The notes below the pieces were generated by a model. The model did no database searches. It was not told the origin of the DNA and saw only the letters and a list, made by a program, of their open reading frames with translations. This document shows positions 1 to 7,253 of a stretch of DNA of 43,037 nt, in pieces. The stretch is from Nitrospiria bacterium. Lineage in GTDB: Bacteria; Nitrospirota; UBA9217. The stretch lies in NCBI GenBank assembly GCA_919902495.1, contig CAKKRC010000046.1, positions 1 to 43,037 of the forward strand. Reading direction: 5' to 3'. A program made the position numbers and the translations under genes. Positions within the stretch are counted from its first letter, which is position 1, and each line of letters opens with the position of its first letter.

Positions 1-24
1 TCTAAGAACGGAAATTAAATCGTT

Positions 25-61
25 GTGCTCTCTTGGTGTCTTGGTGACTTCGTGGCAGAGG
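25..61. repeat. Partial copy of a short intergenic repeat (half-palindrome)
   Basis: The bases just before hypE (GTGCTCTCTTGGTGTC..., ending CGTGGCAGAGG) resemble one arm of the inverted repeat at 10277-10369, whose right arm reads CTCGGTGTCCTCGGCG... and ends CTGTGGCAAG. The other arm would lie outside the window. The hypE ribosome binding site AGAGG lies at its end. Confidence 0.5.
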
Positions 62-71
62 TTTGTTTTCT

Positions 72-1067
72 ATGGATAAGATACTTCTTGGTCACGGCAG
101 CGGCGGAAAACTGATGCACACGCTTATCCAGGAACACTTCAACCCGGCATTTGGGAACGCAGGCGCAGGCGATTCCGCCGTTATTCATGTCCATTCAAAG
201 AAACTGGCCTATTCGACCGATTCCTATGTTGTTTCGCCATTGTTCTTTCCCGGCGGCAATATCGGAGACCTCGCGGTCTGCGGCACCGTGAACGACCTGT
301 CCGTTGCCGGGGCGGTGCCGCTGTACCTGACCGCGGGGTTCATCATCGAAGAGGGATTCCCGCTTGCAGATCTCAAGAAGATCATCGCAAGCATGGCTGC
401 AGCCGCCAAACAGGCAGGCGTCACGATCGTTGCGGGAGACACCAAGGTCGTGAACAAGGGGAAGGCGGACGGCGTGTTCATCAATACGTCGGGCATCGGT
501 TCACTTGCGGACGGTATCTCTATTTCACCGGCCAATATCCGCGAAGGGGATGCGGTCATCATCAGCGGAGAGTTGGGGAACCACGGCGTCGCGATCCTTG
601 CCGAACGGAACGGGCTCACGTTCGAACCGCCCATCAAGAGCGACACGCGACCGCTGAACAGTCTTGTAAAGGTAATGTATCAGGCGACCGATAAGATACG
701 ATTCATGCGGGACCCTACGCGAGGAGGCCTTGCTACCACACTGAAGGAGGCTTCACTTGAGTCAGGGCTCTGCATCCGGATACGCGAACAGGTGCTACCT
801 GTCCCGCCGCAGGTGAAAGGAGCATGCAGTCTCCTGGGACTCGATCCGCTCTACGTGGCAAACGAAGGCATCCTGGTGGCCATGGTCGATCCCGGCGTCG
901 CGGAGGCGATCGTCTTGACGATGAGGACGCATGAATATGGCAGGAACGCCGCAGTGATCGGTACGGTTGACCGTTCGGCACCGGGAATGGTGCTGCTCGA
1001 GACCGCTGCTGGAGGGAGCCGCATCATTGATATGCTCCAGGGTGAGATGCTGCCCAGGATCTGTTGA
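72..1067 (+). CDS. hypE: Hydrogenase maturation protein HypE
   Basis: HypE takes a carbamoyl group from HypF on its C-terminal cysteine, dehydrates it with ATP to a thiocyanate and passes cyanide to the HypCD scaffold that builds the NiFe-hydrogenase Fe(CN)2CO centre in the cytoplasm. The 331-aa product has the family's length, the N-terminal GHGSGGK segment (about residues 7-13), the AIRS/PurM-type ATP-binding fold with GAGDSAV near the N-terminus and DPTRGGLATTLKEA in the middle, and ends PRIC with the catalytic C-terminal Cys. The ATG at 72 is chosen because AGAGG lies 10 bases upstream; the in-frame TTG at 63 is too close to it. No other hyp or hydrogenase gene follows, so it is probably the last gene of a hyp operon that lies to the left. 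Confidence 0.95.
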   Translation: MDKILLGHGSGGKLMHTLIQEHFNPAFGNAGAGDSAVIHVHSKKLAYSTDSYVVSPLFFPGGNIGDLAVCGTVNDLSVAGAVPLYLTAGFIIEEGFPLADLKKIIASMAAAAKQAGVTIVAGDTKVVNKGKADGVFINTSGIGSLADGISISPANIREGDAVIISGELGNHGVAILAERNGLTFEPPIKSDTRPLNSLVKVMYQATDKIRFMRDPTRGGLATTLKEASLESGLCIRIREQVLPVPPQVKGACSLLGLDPLYVANEGILVAMVDPGVAEAIVLTMRTHEYGRNAAVIGTVDRSAPGMVLLETAAGGSRIIDMLQGEMLPRIC

Positions 1068-1293
1068 TCATGACCGGTTGGCTGGTATGTCCAGTCATGC
1101 TGCGGGGGAATACGCCGCGAGGCGCACCGCACTTAAGAAGGGCAGGGCAATATTCGCCTTCTGCCCGTGAGATGCTCACCGCTGATCGCGGCGCGCGGGA
1201 CCTGCTGAGTAAAATGCGCTTGAGCGGCGACGGTGTTCCCGTCTCAGCCGCCCTGAAAGGAAGAACGATGCAGGCTCCCTCTCGATAAGGCGC
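1068..1293. other. Non-coding stretch after hypE
   Basis: I see no convincing gene here. CATGAC and GTCATG near 1070-1100 can form a hairpin after the hypE stop, but no T-run follows, so it is at best a weak terminator. Confidence 0.4.
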
Positions 1294-1494
1294 CTATGTA
1301 TGCTGCTGCGCGCGGCTCCGAACTTCCTTAATATGCCGATAGGTGCTCGTCCCGGCTGCCCAGAACATAGATAGCACAAATGCCAGGCCGACCAGCCCCA
1401 GCACATCGAACTGCTTGACGATATCGGGCAGGAACTGTCTTAGACTGAACAACAGCATGCAACTGATTACCAATGCCCTCATGACCGTGATCAT
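1294..1494 (-). CDS. Small two-helix membrane protein, unknown
   Basis: A 66-aa frame beginning MITVMRALVISCMLL. It has two hydrophobic segments (about residues 4-18 and 31-49, the second VLGLVGLAFVLSMFWAAGT) and a short basic C-terminal tail (YRHIKEVRSRAQQ). The ATG at 1494 is preceded on the minus strand by GGGAGG at a 5-base spacing, the main reason to believe it is translated. I recognise no family. It stands alone between hypE and a non-coding region; the nearest minus-strand signals upstream are the small-RNA candidate and its terminator at 1670-1718. A chance frame cannot be excluded. Confidence 0.5.
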   Translation of the reverse strand: MITVMRALVISCMLLFSLRQFLPDIVKQFDVLGLVGLAFVLSMFWAAGTSTYRHIKEVRSRAQQHT

Positions 1495-1530
1495 CTCATC
1501 CTCCCGTAGTTAAAGATGTAAGTTATTACA

Positions 1531-1665
1531 TTATTTCGCTGGCATCTCCGTCTCCTGGTTCTTAACAGTGTGCTCGGGACGGATTGCCGCTTTCACCGGG
1601 ACTTCCTCACCAGGAAATGCAGGATGATAAATCGGCAGGCAGCCTCCTTTCTATAAAAGTTGCAT
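1531..1665 (-). other. Possible short frame with an internal TAG, upstream of the small membrane protein
   Basis: On the minus strand an ATG at 1665 opens the frame MQLL, then TAG, then 39 further codons of natural-looking composition (beginning KGGCLPIYHPAFPGEEVP, ending ETEMPAK) and TAA at 1531-1533. AAAGGAGG follows the TAG, but no standard start codon sits at the right distance. It could be a decayed small gene, a leader peptide region or chance. Confidence 0.15.
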
Positions 1666-1669
1666 CGAA

Positions 1670-1718
1670 CGAATAAAAAACCGGGCAGTCCACAGGACAC
1701 TGTCCCGAGACGACCCGG
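1670..1718 (-). terminator. Rho-independent terminator (minus strand)
   Basis: Read on the minus strand, the arms at 1718-1709 and 1690-1681 pair at 8 of 10 positions (CCGGG...GCCCGG), enclosing a small GGAC/GTCC hairpin, and are followed at once by TTTTTTATTC (1680-1671). No minus-strand protein gene lies upstream, so it most likely ends the RNA proposed at 1671-1834. Confidence 0.65.
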
Positions 1719-1834
1719 CTGAATGATCTTGGATGGCCACGACCCGTTGTTTCTCGCCCGATGTTGATCAAATGGGTCGATTCACTGTAGGGGGCTCAGG
1801 GCCAGAAAACGACAAAAGCACCATTAACTCTCTT
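1671..1834 (-). ncRNA. Candidate small RNA, about 165 nt, family unknown
   Basis: A minus-strand transcript is predicted from a sigma-70 type promoter (1841-1869) to the terminator at 1670-1718, and contains no credible reading frame. Nested complementary blocks suggest structure: TGGCC (1804-1800) with GGCCA (1738-1734), and inside it CGACCC (1779-1774) with GGGTCG (1745-1740). The terminator hairpin is itself branched. I could not match it to 6S, SRP, tmRNA, RNase P or a known riboswitch. Its size and isolated position between hypE and the gene at 2148 suit a stand-alone sRNA. This is inference from signals only. Confidence 0.4.
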
Positions 1835-1840
1835 ATGCAA

Positions 1841-1869
1841 TGGATAACATGTAATGGAAGGCCTGTCAA
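1841..1869 (-). promoter_or_regulatory. Sigma-70 type promoter for the small-RNA candidate
   Basis: On the minus strand: TTGACA (1869-1864), 17-base spacer ending TGT, then TATCCA (1846-1841), giving an extended -10 (TGnTATCCA). The same TTGACAG...TGTTATC architecture occurs before the CBS gene at 5804-5832. Confidence 0.5.
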
Positions 1870-1920
1870 ACTGAAGTTATAATAACACCATCATCTATCT
1901 ATAATAATTTTAGAAAAACA

Positions 1921-1989
1921 TTACATTCCTACACAGGTATCAGGTGGGTGGCCTCCCTGTGATTGAGGGAAGGCGTTACACTTCTACAC
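1921..1989. repeat. Short direct repeats flanking a small hairpin
   Basis: TTACATTCCTACAC (1921-1934) recurs as TTACACTTCTACAC (1976-1989), 55 bases apart. Between them GCCTCCCT and AGGGAAGGC can pair. It lies some 160 bases upstream of the gene at 2148 and could be a pair of regulator sites. The rest of 1870-2147 shows AT-rich promoter-like sequence (TATAAT near 1901) and no gene. Confidence 0.3.
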
Positions 1990-2147
1990 GTGATGAGCAG
2001 TCGCAAATGGCTGGAATTATTTTCCTAGGAGCGTATACTAAACATATTTGACCATAGCGATATTCTTAAGAACACGAAAATAGCATGCACGCGAGAGGCA
2101 GTTTACTCTGTAACATAGCACAGAGCGGCTGTGAAAGGGATGTGCGA

Positions 2148-2570
2148 ATGTCTTTAAGGTCGGGAATAAATCCCATTGCCGTCATTGTAGGGGTGATGAC
2201 CGAGATGATCGGCTCTGTTGCAACAGGAATGGTACTGATCATTGTGATGTCGGCAAGCGGCATCCCCGACAACGAACTTCTACCTCGGATCCACAGCCTC
2301 AGCGGACTGATGCTCAGATTGATCGGGATCCTGGGTTTTACGTTCATCGGCGGTTATTTCGCGGCTCAAACGGCGGGTCAGTCCCATATCCTTCACGCAG
2401 GGGTCGTTGCCGTGATGGGGCTGATTTTGAGCTTCTTGTGCTGGGAGCCGGACTTGCCACTTTGGTACGGGTTTTTGCATGTTGGGGGCATGGTCCCCGC
2501 CGGTCTCTTGGGTGGATATATTGCAAAGAACCCCCCCATGCCTGCTGATCAGGATGACCCTTTTGATTGA
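2148..2570 (+). CDS. Small integral membrane protein, unknown function
   Basis: A 140-aa protein (MSLRSGINPIAVIVG...) with four hydrophobic stretches: about residues 9-34, 48-70 (LMLRLIGILGFTFIGGYFAA), 80-97 and 105-123, and a short acidic C-terminus. The glycine-rich helices resemble small 4-TM families of the TIGR04086/DUF3792 kind, but I cannot assign it. The ATG at 2148 is preceded by AAGGGA with a 7-base spacer; an in-frame ATG at 2085 would add 21 residues with no ribosome binding site. It precedes the nucleoside transporter by about 185 bases; no functional link is evident. Confidence 0.7.
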   Translation: MSLRSGINPIAVIVGVMTEMIGSVATGMVLIIVMSASGIPDNELLPRIHSLSGLMLRLIGILGFTFIGGYFAAQTAGQSHILHAGVVAVMGLILSFLCWEPDLPLWYGFLHVGGMVPAGLLGGYIAKNPPMPADQDDPFD

Positions 2571-2689
2571 GCGGCGAGCAGAAGCAGGTTCTGGTCATCG
2601 AAAAAGCTGTCATGGCGATCTCATCCGATACCACTGCAGCGATCATGATGCGCAGCATCGCGTTGAAGATGTTATCGCGCGTCGCATGA
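2567..2689 (+). other. Possible 40-aa frame overlapping the preceding stop
   Basis: TTG at 2567 overlaps the TGA of the previous gene (TTGA) and opens a 40-codon frame rich in protein-like sequence (VLVIEKAVMAISSDTTAAIM...). The neighbouring frame continues with MRLTMEDFLAVSTVPV before a stop at 2734-2736. The two could be parts of a decayed gene broken by a frameshift near 2685. No family recognised. Confidence 0.15.
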
Positions 2690-2754
2690 GGCTGACCATG
2701 GAGGATTTTCTCGCGGTCAGCACAGTACCCGTGTAAGAGGGAGACCTATCATTC

Positions 2755-4059
2755 ATGTACAATCTGATCAGTTTCATGGGGATATTCGTTTTGATGGGTG
2801 TTGCCTGGGCCCTGTCGACGGACCGCCGCGTTGTCAACTGGCGTGTTGTGATCTGGGGGACGGCGCTTCAGCTGGTCTTCGCGGTCTTCATCTTCGTGGT
2901 CCCATCCGGGGCAAAGGCCTTCCTGGTCGTGAACGATGGCGTGGGAAAAGTACTGGACAGCGCCATGGCGGGCACGAAGTTCCTCTTCGGCAGGCTTGCT
3001 CTTCCGCCAGGCATGAAGAACGAGATGGGTGAGGAGTCCATCGGCTTCATCCTTGCCATTCAGGCGCTGCCCACGGTGGTCTTTTTCGCCAGCCTCATGG
3101 CCGTGCTTTACTACATCGGCGTACTGCCCTGGCTCGTGCGTTTGTTCTCCCGTGCTTTCACACGGCTGATGCGGATCAGCGGGGCTGAAGCGCTCAGCAC
3201 AGCGGCCAACATCTTCGTGGGCGTCGAGTCCGCCACGGTCATCCGTCCGCACCTTGCGACGATGACGAACTCAGAACTTTGCACCATCCTGACCGGCGGG
3301 ATGGCCACCATCGCTTCGAGCGTCATGGCGCTCTATGTATTCATCCTTCAGCAGCAGTTCCCGACGATCGCGGGGCATCTCGTTTCGGCGTCGATCCTGG
3401 GCGCACCCGCGGCGATCATCATGTCCAAGCTGATGCTTCCCGAGACGGGCAGGCCGGAGACCCTGGGTGTCGTTGTTCATCCGCACTACGAGAAAGAGTC
3501 AACGCTCATGGAGGCGGTCATCAACGGCGCCGATGCGGGATTCAAACTGGTGATCGGTATCATAGCGCTGCTTCTGGCGCTTCTGGGTCTGGTCGCGTTG
3601 CTCGATATGATCGTTACGGCTATCGGTGGCCAGGTCAACTCAATGCTCGGCATTTCGGTGGATTGGACGCTCCGGGGTCTTCTGGGTTATCTGTTCTATC
3701 CCTTCGCGCTGATCATCGGCGTGCCGTCAGCCGATGCCTCGATCGTCGCCCGGCTGATCGGAGAACGGGCGATCCTGACGGAAGTACAGTCCTACCAGGA
3801 CCTTGCGGCGGCCCTGGCTGCCCACAAGATCCAGAACCCGCGTTCTGCGCTGATCGCGGCGTATGCCCTGTGCGGGTTCGCGCACGTGCCGTCCGTGGCG
3901 ATCTTCGTCGGCGGCACTGCGGCGCTGGCGCCATCGCGTACGCGTGATCTCGCCCGGGTGGGCTTTCGCTCGCTCGTGGCAGCAACGCTTGCATGCCTCA
4001 TGATCGGAGCGGTCGCCGGAACCTTCTATACGCAGGGCTCGATCCTGCTCGGAAAATAA
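2755..4059 (+). CDS. Concentrative nucleoside transporter (CNT family, NupC-like)
   Basis: A 434-aa inner-membrane protein of the CNT family (TC 2.A.41), which imports nucleosides with a proton or sodium gradient. It begins with three hydrophobic helices, then shows the family signatures: GFILAIQALPTVVFF (about residues 97-111, gate region), EALSTAANIFVGVESATVIRP (about 145-165, first re-entrant hairpin/unwound helix) and, near the C-terminus, CGFAHVPSVAIFVGGTAALAP (second signature). Where NupC has GQTEAP, this protein has GVESAT, so the nucleobase-contacting residues differ and the substrate may too. The start ATG has GGGAG about 11 bases upstream. It is followed by two unknown membrane genes on the same strand. 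Confidence 0.88.
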   Translation: MYNLISFMGIFVLMGVAWALSTDRRVVNWRVVIWGTALQLVFAVFIFVVPSGAKAFLVVNDGVGKVLDSAMAGTKFLFGRLALPPGMKNEMGEESIGFILAIQALPTVVFFASLMAVLYYIGVLPWLVRLFSRAFTRLMRISGAEALSTAANIFVGVESATVIRPHLATMTNSELCTILTGGMATIASSVMALYVFILQQQFPTIAGHLVSASILGAPAAIIMSKLMLPETGRPETLGVVVHPHYEKESTLMEAVINGADAGFKLVIGIIALLLALLGLVALLDMIVTAIGGQVNSMLGISVDWTLRGLLGYLFYPFALIIGVPSADASIVARLIGERAILTEVQSYQDLAAALAAHKIQNPRSALIAAYALCGFAHVPSVAIFVGGTAALAPSRTRDLARVGFRSLVAATLACLMIGAVAGTFYTQGSILLGK

Positions 4060-4102
4060 CGCGGCATCGTCGCGTGCATCACGACGGCTCGAAGGAACTC
4101 TA

Positions 4103-4630
4103 ATGGGAAGAAAGAACTCTGTTTTCGGTACGCTCGGGGCCGTCTGGGGCCTGACCGGCATCCTGGCGCTGCTTTTGAGCGCGACACTCCGGCTCTGGCC
4201 GCTGGTCGAGGAGGCCTTTTCCTACCCGCTCACCTGGTACCACCGCGTCGCCCTTCTCGTCATTGCGCTCGGCATGGCCTATTTCGAGGGTTATAAAGGC
4301 TTCCAGATGGCATTTTCGCCGCGCACTGCGGCGCGGGCGCGCTATCTCCTTCACAATCCCCGTCCATTGCATATCATTCTGGCGCCTTTTTTCTGCATGG
4401 GCTATTTCCATGCAACTAAGCGGAGAAAGACCACGTCGATCGCGCTTACCCTGGGGATCATTACGCTCATCGTGCTGCTTCGCTTCGTCGCACAACCCTG
4501 GCGCGGCATTATCGATCTCGGCGTCGTCGTGGGGCTTGCCTGGGGGATCGTGTCGCTGCTTGCATTCAGTATTCAGTCATTGGGAGAAGACACCTATCCG
4601 TATTCTCCCGAAGTTCCCGACGAGGAGTGA
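4103..4630 (+). CDS. Conserved-looking membrane protein, unknown
   Basis: A 175-aa protein with about four membrane helices (residues 9-27, 46-62, 89-103, 112-130/136-155) and an acidic, tyrosine-containing tail (EDTYPYSPEVPDEE). Between helices lies YFEGYKGFQMAFSPRTAARA, a probable cytoplasmic loop. AAGGAA stands 6 bases before the ATG. Its stop lies 3 bases before the next start, so the two are surely co-translated. I do not recognise the family. Confidence 0.75.
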   Translation: MGRKNSVFGTLGAVWGLTGILALLLSATLRLWPLVEEAFSYPLTWYHRVALLVIALGMAYFEGYKGFQMAFSPRTAARARYLLHNPRPLHIILAPFFCMGYFHATKRRKTTSIALTLGIITLIVLLRFVAQPWRGIIDLGVVVGLAWGIVSLLAFSIQSLGEDTYPYSPEVPDEE

Positions 4631-4633
4631 TAT

Positions 4634-5671
4634 ATGGAAATGAATGAGGCCTTAACAACCAAGGAGCTGCCCGGCACGCTGGTCGTCTTCATGATCGGCC
4701 AGACCTGTATGAACCTGGAGGCAACGGGGACCGTTGAGACCAGGACCGTCAGGAGCGCGCCGAGCTATCCTGATGTGATCCCAAAGCAGAAGATCATCAA
4801 GCAGGAACGGCATCACGTGGATTCCAGGGAAGTTGGGTTTCTGGTCAAGGCATACCTGCCGGATGTGCTTGTCGTTGAAGCATCGGTGGCCGTGAACAGC
4901 ATTCTTGCTGATACGACCCTGGAGCTCAAGCGAAAGCTGGTGACAGAATGCCGCAAGGTCCTCGCTGAATATACGTGCAATAGGGAATTTGACGAAGAAT
5001 ACAGCGTTTACTGCATCTCGGGTTATCAAGGTGATCCGGAAGTATATCTGTCCCTGTACGGAGACAGGATCGTTGCATTCTTGAAGAACGAGAACGAGCA
5101 GCTTGACGAGGAGGAGGTTTCAGCAACGCTTGCTTCCTATCTGAAATACGGCAAGGATGATATTACTATCGTTGATTGGGATGGAGCCTTCATCTTCGAT
5201 GCGGCTGGTGATTTCATGAGCAATATCGAACTGTTCGAGATAGCCAATCTTCAACTGCTCAGGTCAAGGATCCTCGCCGATGATCTTGACCGAAGGCTGG
5301 AAATGACCCTTAATCTTCTCAGGACCCCGAAAACCGTTCCCCTGATCAGGTCCCGCGATATCCGGAAGGTCCTCAAGGAGATCATCGAGATCAGGACGCA
5401 ATCAATTCTTGAATCGGAAACAATCGAGCACAATATAAAACTTATCGGGGATTGGTATTCTGCAAGGCTCTATACGCTCATTGCCAGGAAATATCATCTT
5501 GATGAATGGGCTAAGGACATCAAGGAGAAACTGGATATGCTTGAGGATGTTTATACCATGGCAACGGAGAACTTCAGCATATCCTACCGGGCCACGATCG
5601 AATTCGTGATCCTCGCCGGCTGGTTTGTTCTTCTCCTTCTCTACGTGGCGGAGTTTCTCCTTCTCAGGTAG
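4634..5671 (+). CDS. DUF155 / RMD1-YagE family protein
   Basis: A 345-aa protein of the DUF155 family (yeast Rmd1, bacterial YagE-like), whose molecular role in bacteria is not established; mitochondrial relatives are membrane-anchored scaffold proteins. The N-terminal half is a mixed alpha/beta domain (to about residue 175), the C-terminal half is helical with LFEIANLQLLRSRILADDLDRRL (about 198-220) typical of the family, a long helix pair, and one hydrophobic helix at the very C-terminus (about 320-343, FVILAGWFVLLLLYVAEFLLL). That layout matches the family's C-terminal anchor. GAGGAG lies 7 bases before the ATG; a second ATG two codons later is possible. It is probably in one operon with the 175-aa membrane gene. 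Confidence 0.85.
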   Translation: MEMNEALTTKELPGTLVVFMIGQTCMNLEATGTVETRTVRSAPSYPDVIPKQKIIKQERHHVDSREVGFLVKAYLPDVLVVEASVAVNSILADTTLELKRKLVTECRKVLAEYTCNREFDEEYSVYCISGYQGDPEVYLSLYGDRIVAFLKNENEQLDEEEVSATLASYLKYGKDDITIVDWDGAFIFDAAGDFMSNIELFEIANLQLLRSRILADDLDRRLEMTLNLLRTPKTVPLIRSRDIRKVLKEIIEIRTQSILESETIEHNIKLIGDWYSARLYTLIARKYHLDEWAKDIKEKLDMLEDVYTMATENFSISYRATIEFVILAGWFVLLLLYVAEFLLLR

Positions 5672-5803
5672 ACTTATTACTATTCTCTACACACCAGATA
5701 TAAATAGCAACAGTCGTTCCTTCAAGGTAACTCCCTTGTAACCTTTCTTCTCAAGCGGCCATATAAAAATAAATAGAGTTTATCTGCTAATTGTAATAGC
5801 AAT

Positions 5804-5832
5804 TTGACAGCGGGACTGTCTGGTGTTATCAA
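5804..5832 (+). promoter_or_regulatory. Sigma-70 type promoter for the CBS-domain gene
   Basis: TTGACA (5804-5809), 17-base spacer ending TGT, TATCAA (5827-5832): a consensus -35 and an extended -10. Transcription would begin near 5839 and run through the structured leader. Between 5672 and 5803 I see only AT-rich sequence with no gene. Confidence 0.7.
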
Positions 5833-5861
5833 TTTAATAACAGGCGCATATCACCATTCCC

Positions 5862-5968
5862 GATAAAGCCGGCCCTTGGCTCGATCAAGAAGGGCGCGGA
5901 AAGCAACGGGTCTTGAAAAAGACAGCCGGGCTGCCGAAGGAATCGCCTTTGGTATGTCCGGTTTTTTA
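5862..5968 (+). promoter_or_regulatory. Structured 5' leader, GEMM-I-like (cyclic dinucleotide) riboswitch candidate
   Basis: The leader contains GGGCGCGGAAAGCAACGGG (5891-5909) and GACAGCCGGGCTGCCGAAGG (5921-5940), close to the GEMM-I pattern GGGACGCAAAGCCACGGG ... TAGCCGGGTTGCCGAAGG. The P2 equivalent would be GCCC (5871-5875 region) with GGGC (5891-5894), and P3 is capped by a perfect GTCTT-GAAA-AAGAC hairpin (5910-5923). The expected 5' GGCAAACC is not conserved, and the GNRA loop is in P3 rather than P2, so the match is partial. The 3' arm runs straight into a terminator, as expected for an on/off expression platform. The ligand (c-di-GMP or cGAMP) is inferred from family resemblance only. 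Confidence 0.5.
5926..5968 (+). terminator. Intrinsic terminator inside the leader of the CBS gene
   Basis: CCGG (5926-5929) and GCCGAAGG (5933-5940) pair across the loop AATCG with CCTTTGGT (5946-5953) and CCGG (5958-5961), followed by TTTTTT (5962-5967). It lies 58 bases before the ATG and shares bases with the aptamer-like region, so it is probably an attenuator. Confidence 0.7.
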
Positions 5969-6025
5969 TTGGACCACGAATGAACGAGCGCCATCACGAA
6001 ACGAGGATGAAAGGAGGAAAGCATA

Positions 6026-6487
6026 ATGTATAACACAATGACAGTGCATGATATCCTGAAGACCAAAGGACATGGTTATCTGGCGATGCCCCCGGGTGCG
6101 ACTGCATACGCAGCCCTGGAGGTTATGGCTGACCATAACGTGGGTGCGCTTCTGGTTATGGATGAGGGAAAATTAGTGGGTGTTTTCTCTGAACGCGATT
6201 ATGCGCGGAAGGTCATCTTGCAGGGTAAATCATCGCGGTCGACCACCGTGGGAGAGCTTATGAGTTCCCCTCCGATCTCTGCGTCGCCGAGCATCACCTT
6301 GCATGACTGCATGGTACTGATGACCAGCAACCACATTCGCCATCTTCCGATCATGGAAATCGGGGCGATAGCAGGGGTTGTGAGCCTCGGTGATGTGGTC
6401 AGCTTGATCATCCGGAGCCAGGAAGCCGCTATCGATCAGTTGGAGAACTATATTTCCGGTGATTTTCCCGCCTTCGCCGCACAGTAA
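6026..6487 (+). CDS. CBS-domain pair protein
   Basis: A 153-aa cytoplasmic protein made of two CBS motifs (about residues 6-62 and 72-128) that together form a Bateman module, which usually binds adenine nucleotides. Typical features are GALLVMDEGKLVGVFSERDYARKV in the first repeat and HIRHLPIMEIGAIAGVVSLGDVV in the second. Stand-alone CBS pairs of this kind act as energy or nucleotide sensors for unknown partners. AAGGAGG lies 8 bases before the ATG. The gene is monocistronic, with its own promoter and a riboswitch-like leader, and converges on the CAP-domain gene. Confidence 0.9.
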   Translation: MYNTMTVHDILKTKGHGYLAMPPGATAYAALEVMADHNVGALLVMDEGKLVGVFSERDYARKVILQGKSSRSTTVGELMSSPPISASPSITLHDCMVLMTSNHIRHLPIMEIGAIAGVVSLGDVVSLIIRSQEAAIDQLENYISGDFPAFAAQ

Positions 6488-6502
6488 TGGCGAATTTAAT
6501 CT

Positions 6503-6535
6503 CCCCGCAGCAAACTGCGGGGAATGCGCTCGCTC
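6503..6535. repeat. Hairpin plus intergenic repeat between convergent genes
   Basis: CCCCGCAG-CAAA-CTGCGGGG (6503-6522) is a perfect 8-bp hairpin and may serve as a bidirectional terminator. Its right arm continues as GCGGGGAATGCGCTCGCTC (6517-6535), which recurs with one change at 30894-30912. Confidence 0.6.
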
Positions 6536-6626
6536 CTCGGTTCAACAGTTGGTGTGTCCGGCAGGGTGCGATCTGCGGAAGCGGAACATCCAGAGCCCCG
6601 GGGCAATGATGCAGCCGGGCAGTCCT

Positions 6627-7253
6627 TCAGCAGAAGTTCTGTGTAATGTATATCTTGTCATCAGGTGAAAGGAAGACACCGATGCCCTCGTTCCGCCAGT
6701 GCGGCGTGAGGATGTTCTTCCGGTGACCGGGGCTGTCCATCCAGCCCCGCACTGTTGTTTCCGCGATCTGCTCCTCGGAGTTCCAATCATAGTATGCATC
6801 CCTGTTCACCGTGGTGACCGAGTTGTATCGGACGTTCAAAAAGATGTTTTCAGCGCCCATATGGACCGTGTTGCCGATGCGCAGTGAACAGGTATAGCCT
6901 TCTTGCCGATACCGGAAGGAAAAATCATGACCTTCCGGAGAATCATGGCTGAAATAGCGGCGAGATGCCATATCCTTGCTATGACCGCGGGCGATCCGGG
7001 CAAGATCATTGTCCGCGGCGAGCTGGGAGAGGCCACGCTTTCCGCGCTCGCGGTTAATGAGCGTATGTATCATCCTTTCCAGATCATTTGCGCGGAGAAC
7101 GGGTTTTGGACGATGGATGAGAGGAACATCGGGTCGGCCTGTTGAACGGGGAGCGTGACAGGATAGGCCGCATATCGAGACCGCGGCCATGAGCAGCCCG
7201 ACGAGGGCCGTTTGCGCGCGTGAGATCGTGATTCCAGAGCGTATAGGTCGCAT
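6627..7253 (-). CDS. Secreted CAP-domain (SCP/PR-1) protein
   Basis: A 208-aa exported protein with an N-terminal basic region and a hydrophobic stretch (about residues 15-31) ending in ICGLSC; this could be a signal peptide or a non-canonical lipobox. From about residue 58 follows a CAP domain: INRERGKRGLSQL, then the histidine-containing SKDMASRRYFSHDSP, GAENIF, and near the C-terminus WMDSPGHRKNILTPHWRNEGIGV. Bacterial CAP proteins are extracytoplasmic, with sterol/lipid-binding, nuclease or unknown roles. Cysteines at the end of the chain may form disulfides. The best ribosome binding site (AGGAG) is 12 bases upstream of the ATG, rather long. It is convergent with the CBS gene. Confidence 0.88.
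   Translation of the reverse strand: MRPIRSGITISRAQTALVGLLMAAVSICGLSCHAPRSTGRPDVPLIHRPKPVLRANDLERMIHTLINRERGKRGLSQLAADNDLARIARGHSKDMASRRYFSHDSPEGHDFSFRYRQEGYTCSLRIGNTVHMGAENIFLNVRYNSVTTVNRDAYYDWNSEEQIAETTVRGWMDSPGHRKNILTPHWRNEGIGVFLSPDDKIYITQNFC

Noticed and set aside
1531-1665. Pyrrolysine reading of the in-frame TAG
   Set aside because: TAG-encoded pyrrolysine needs pylT and pylS and usually methylamine methyltransferases; none is visible and the frame is too short to judge.
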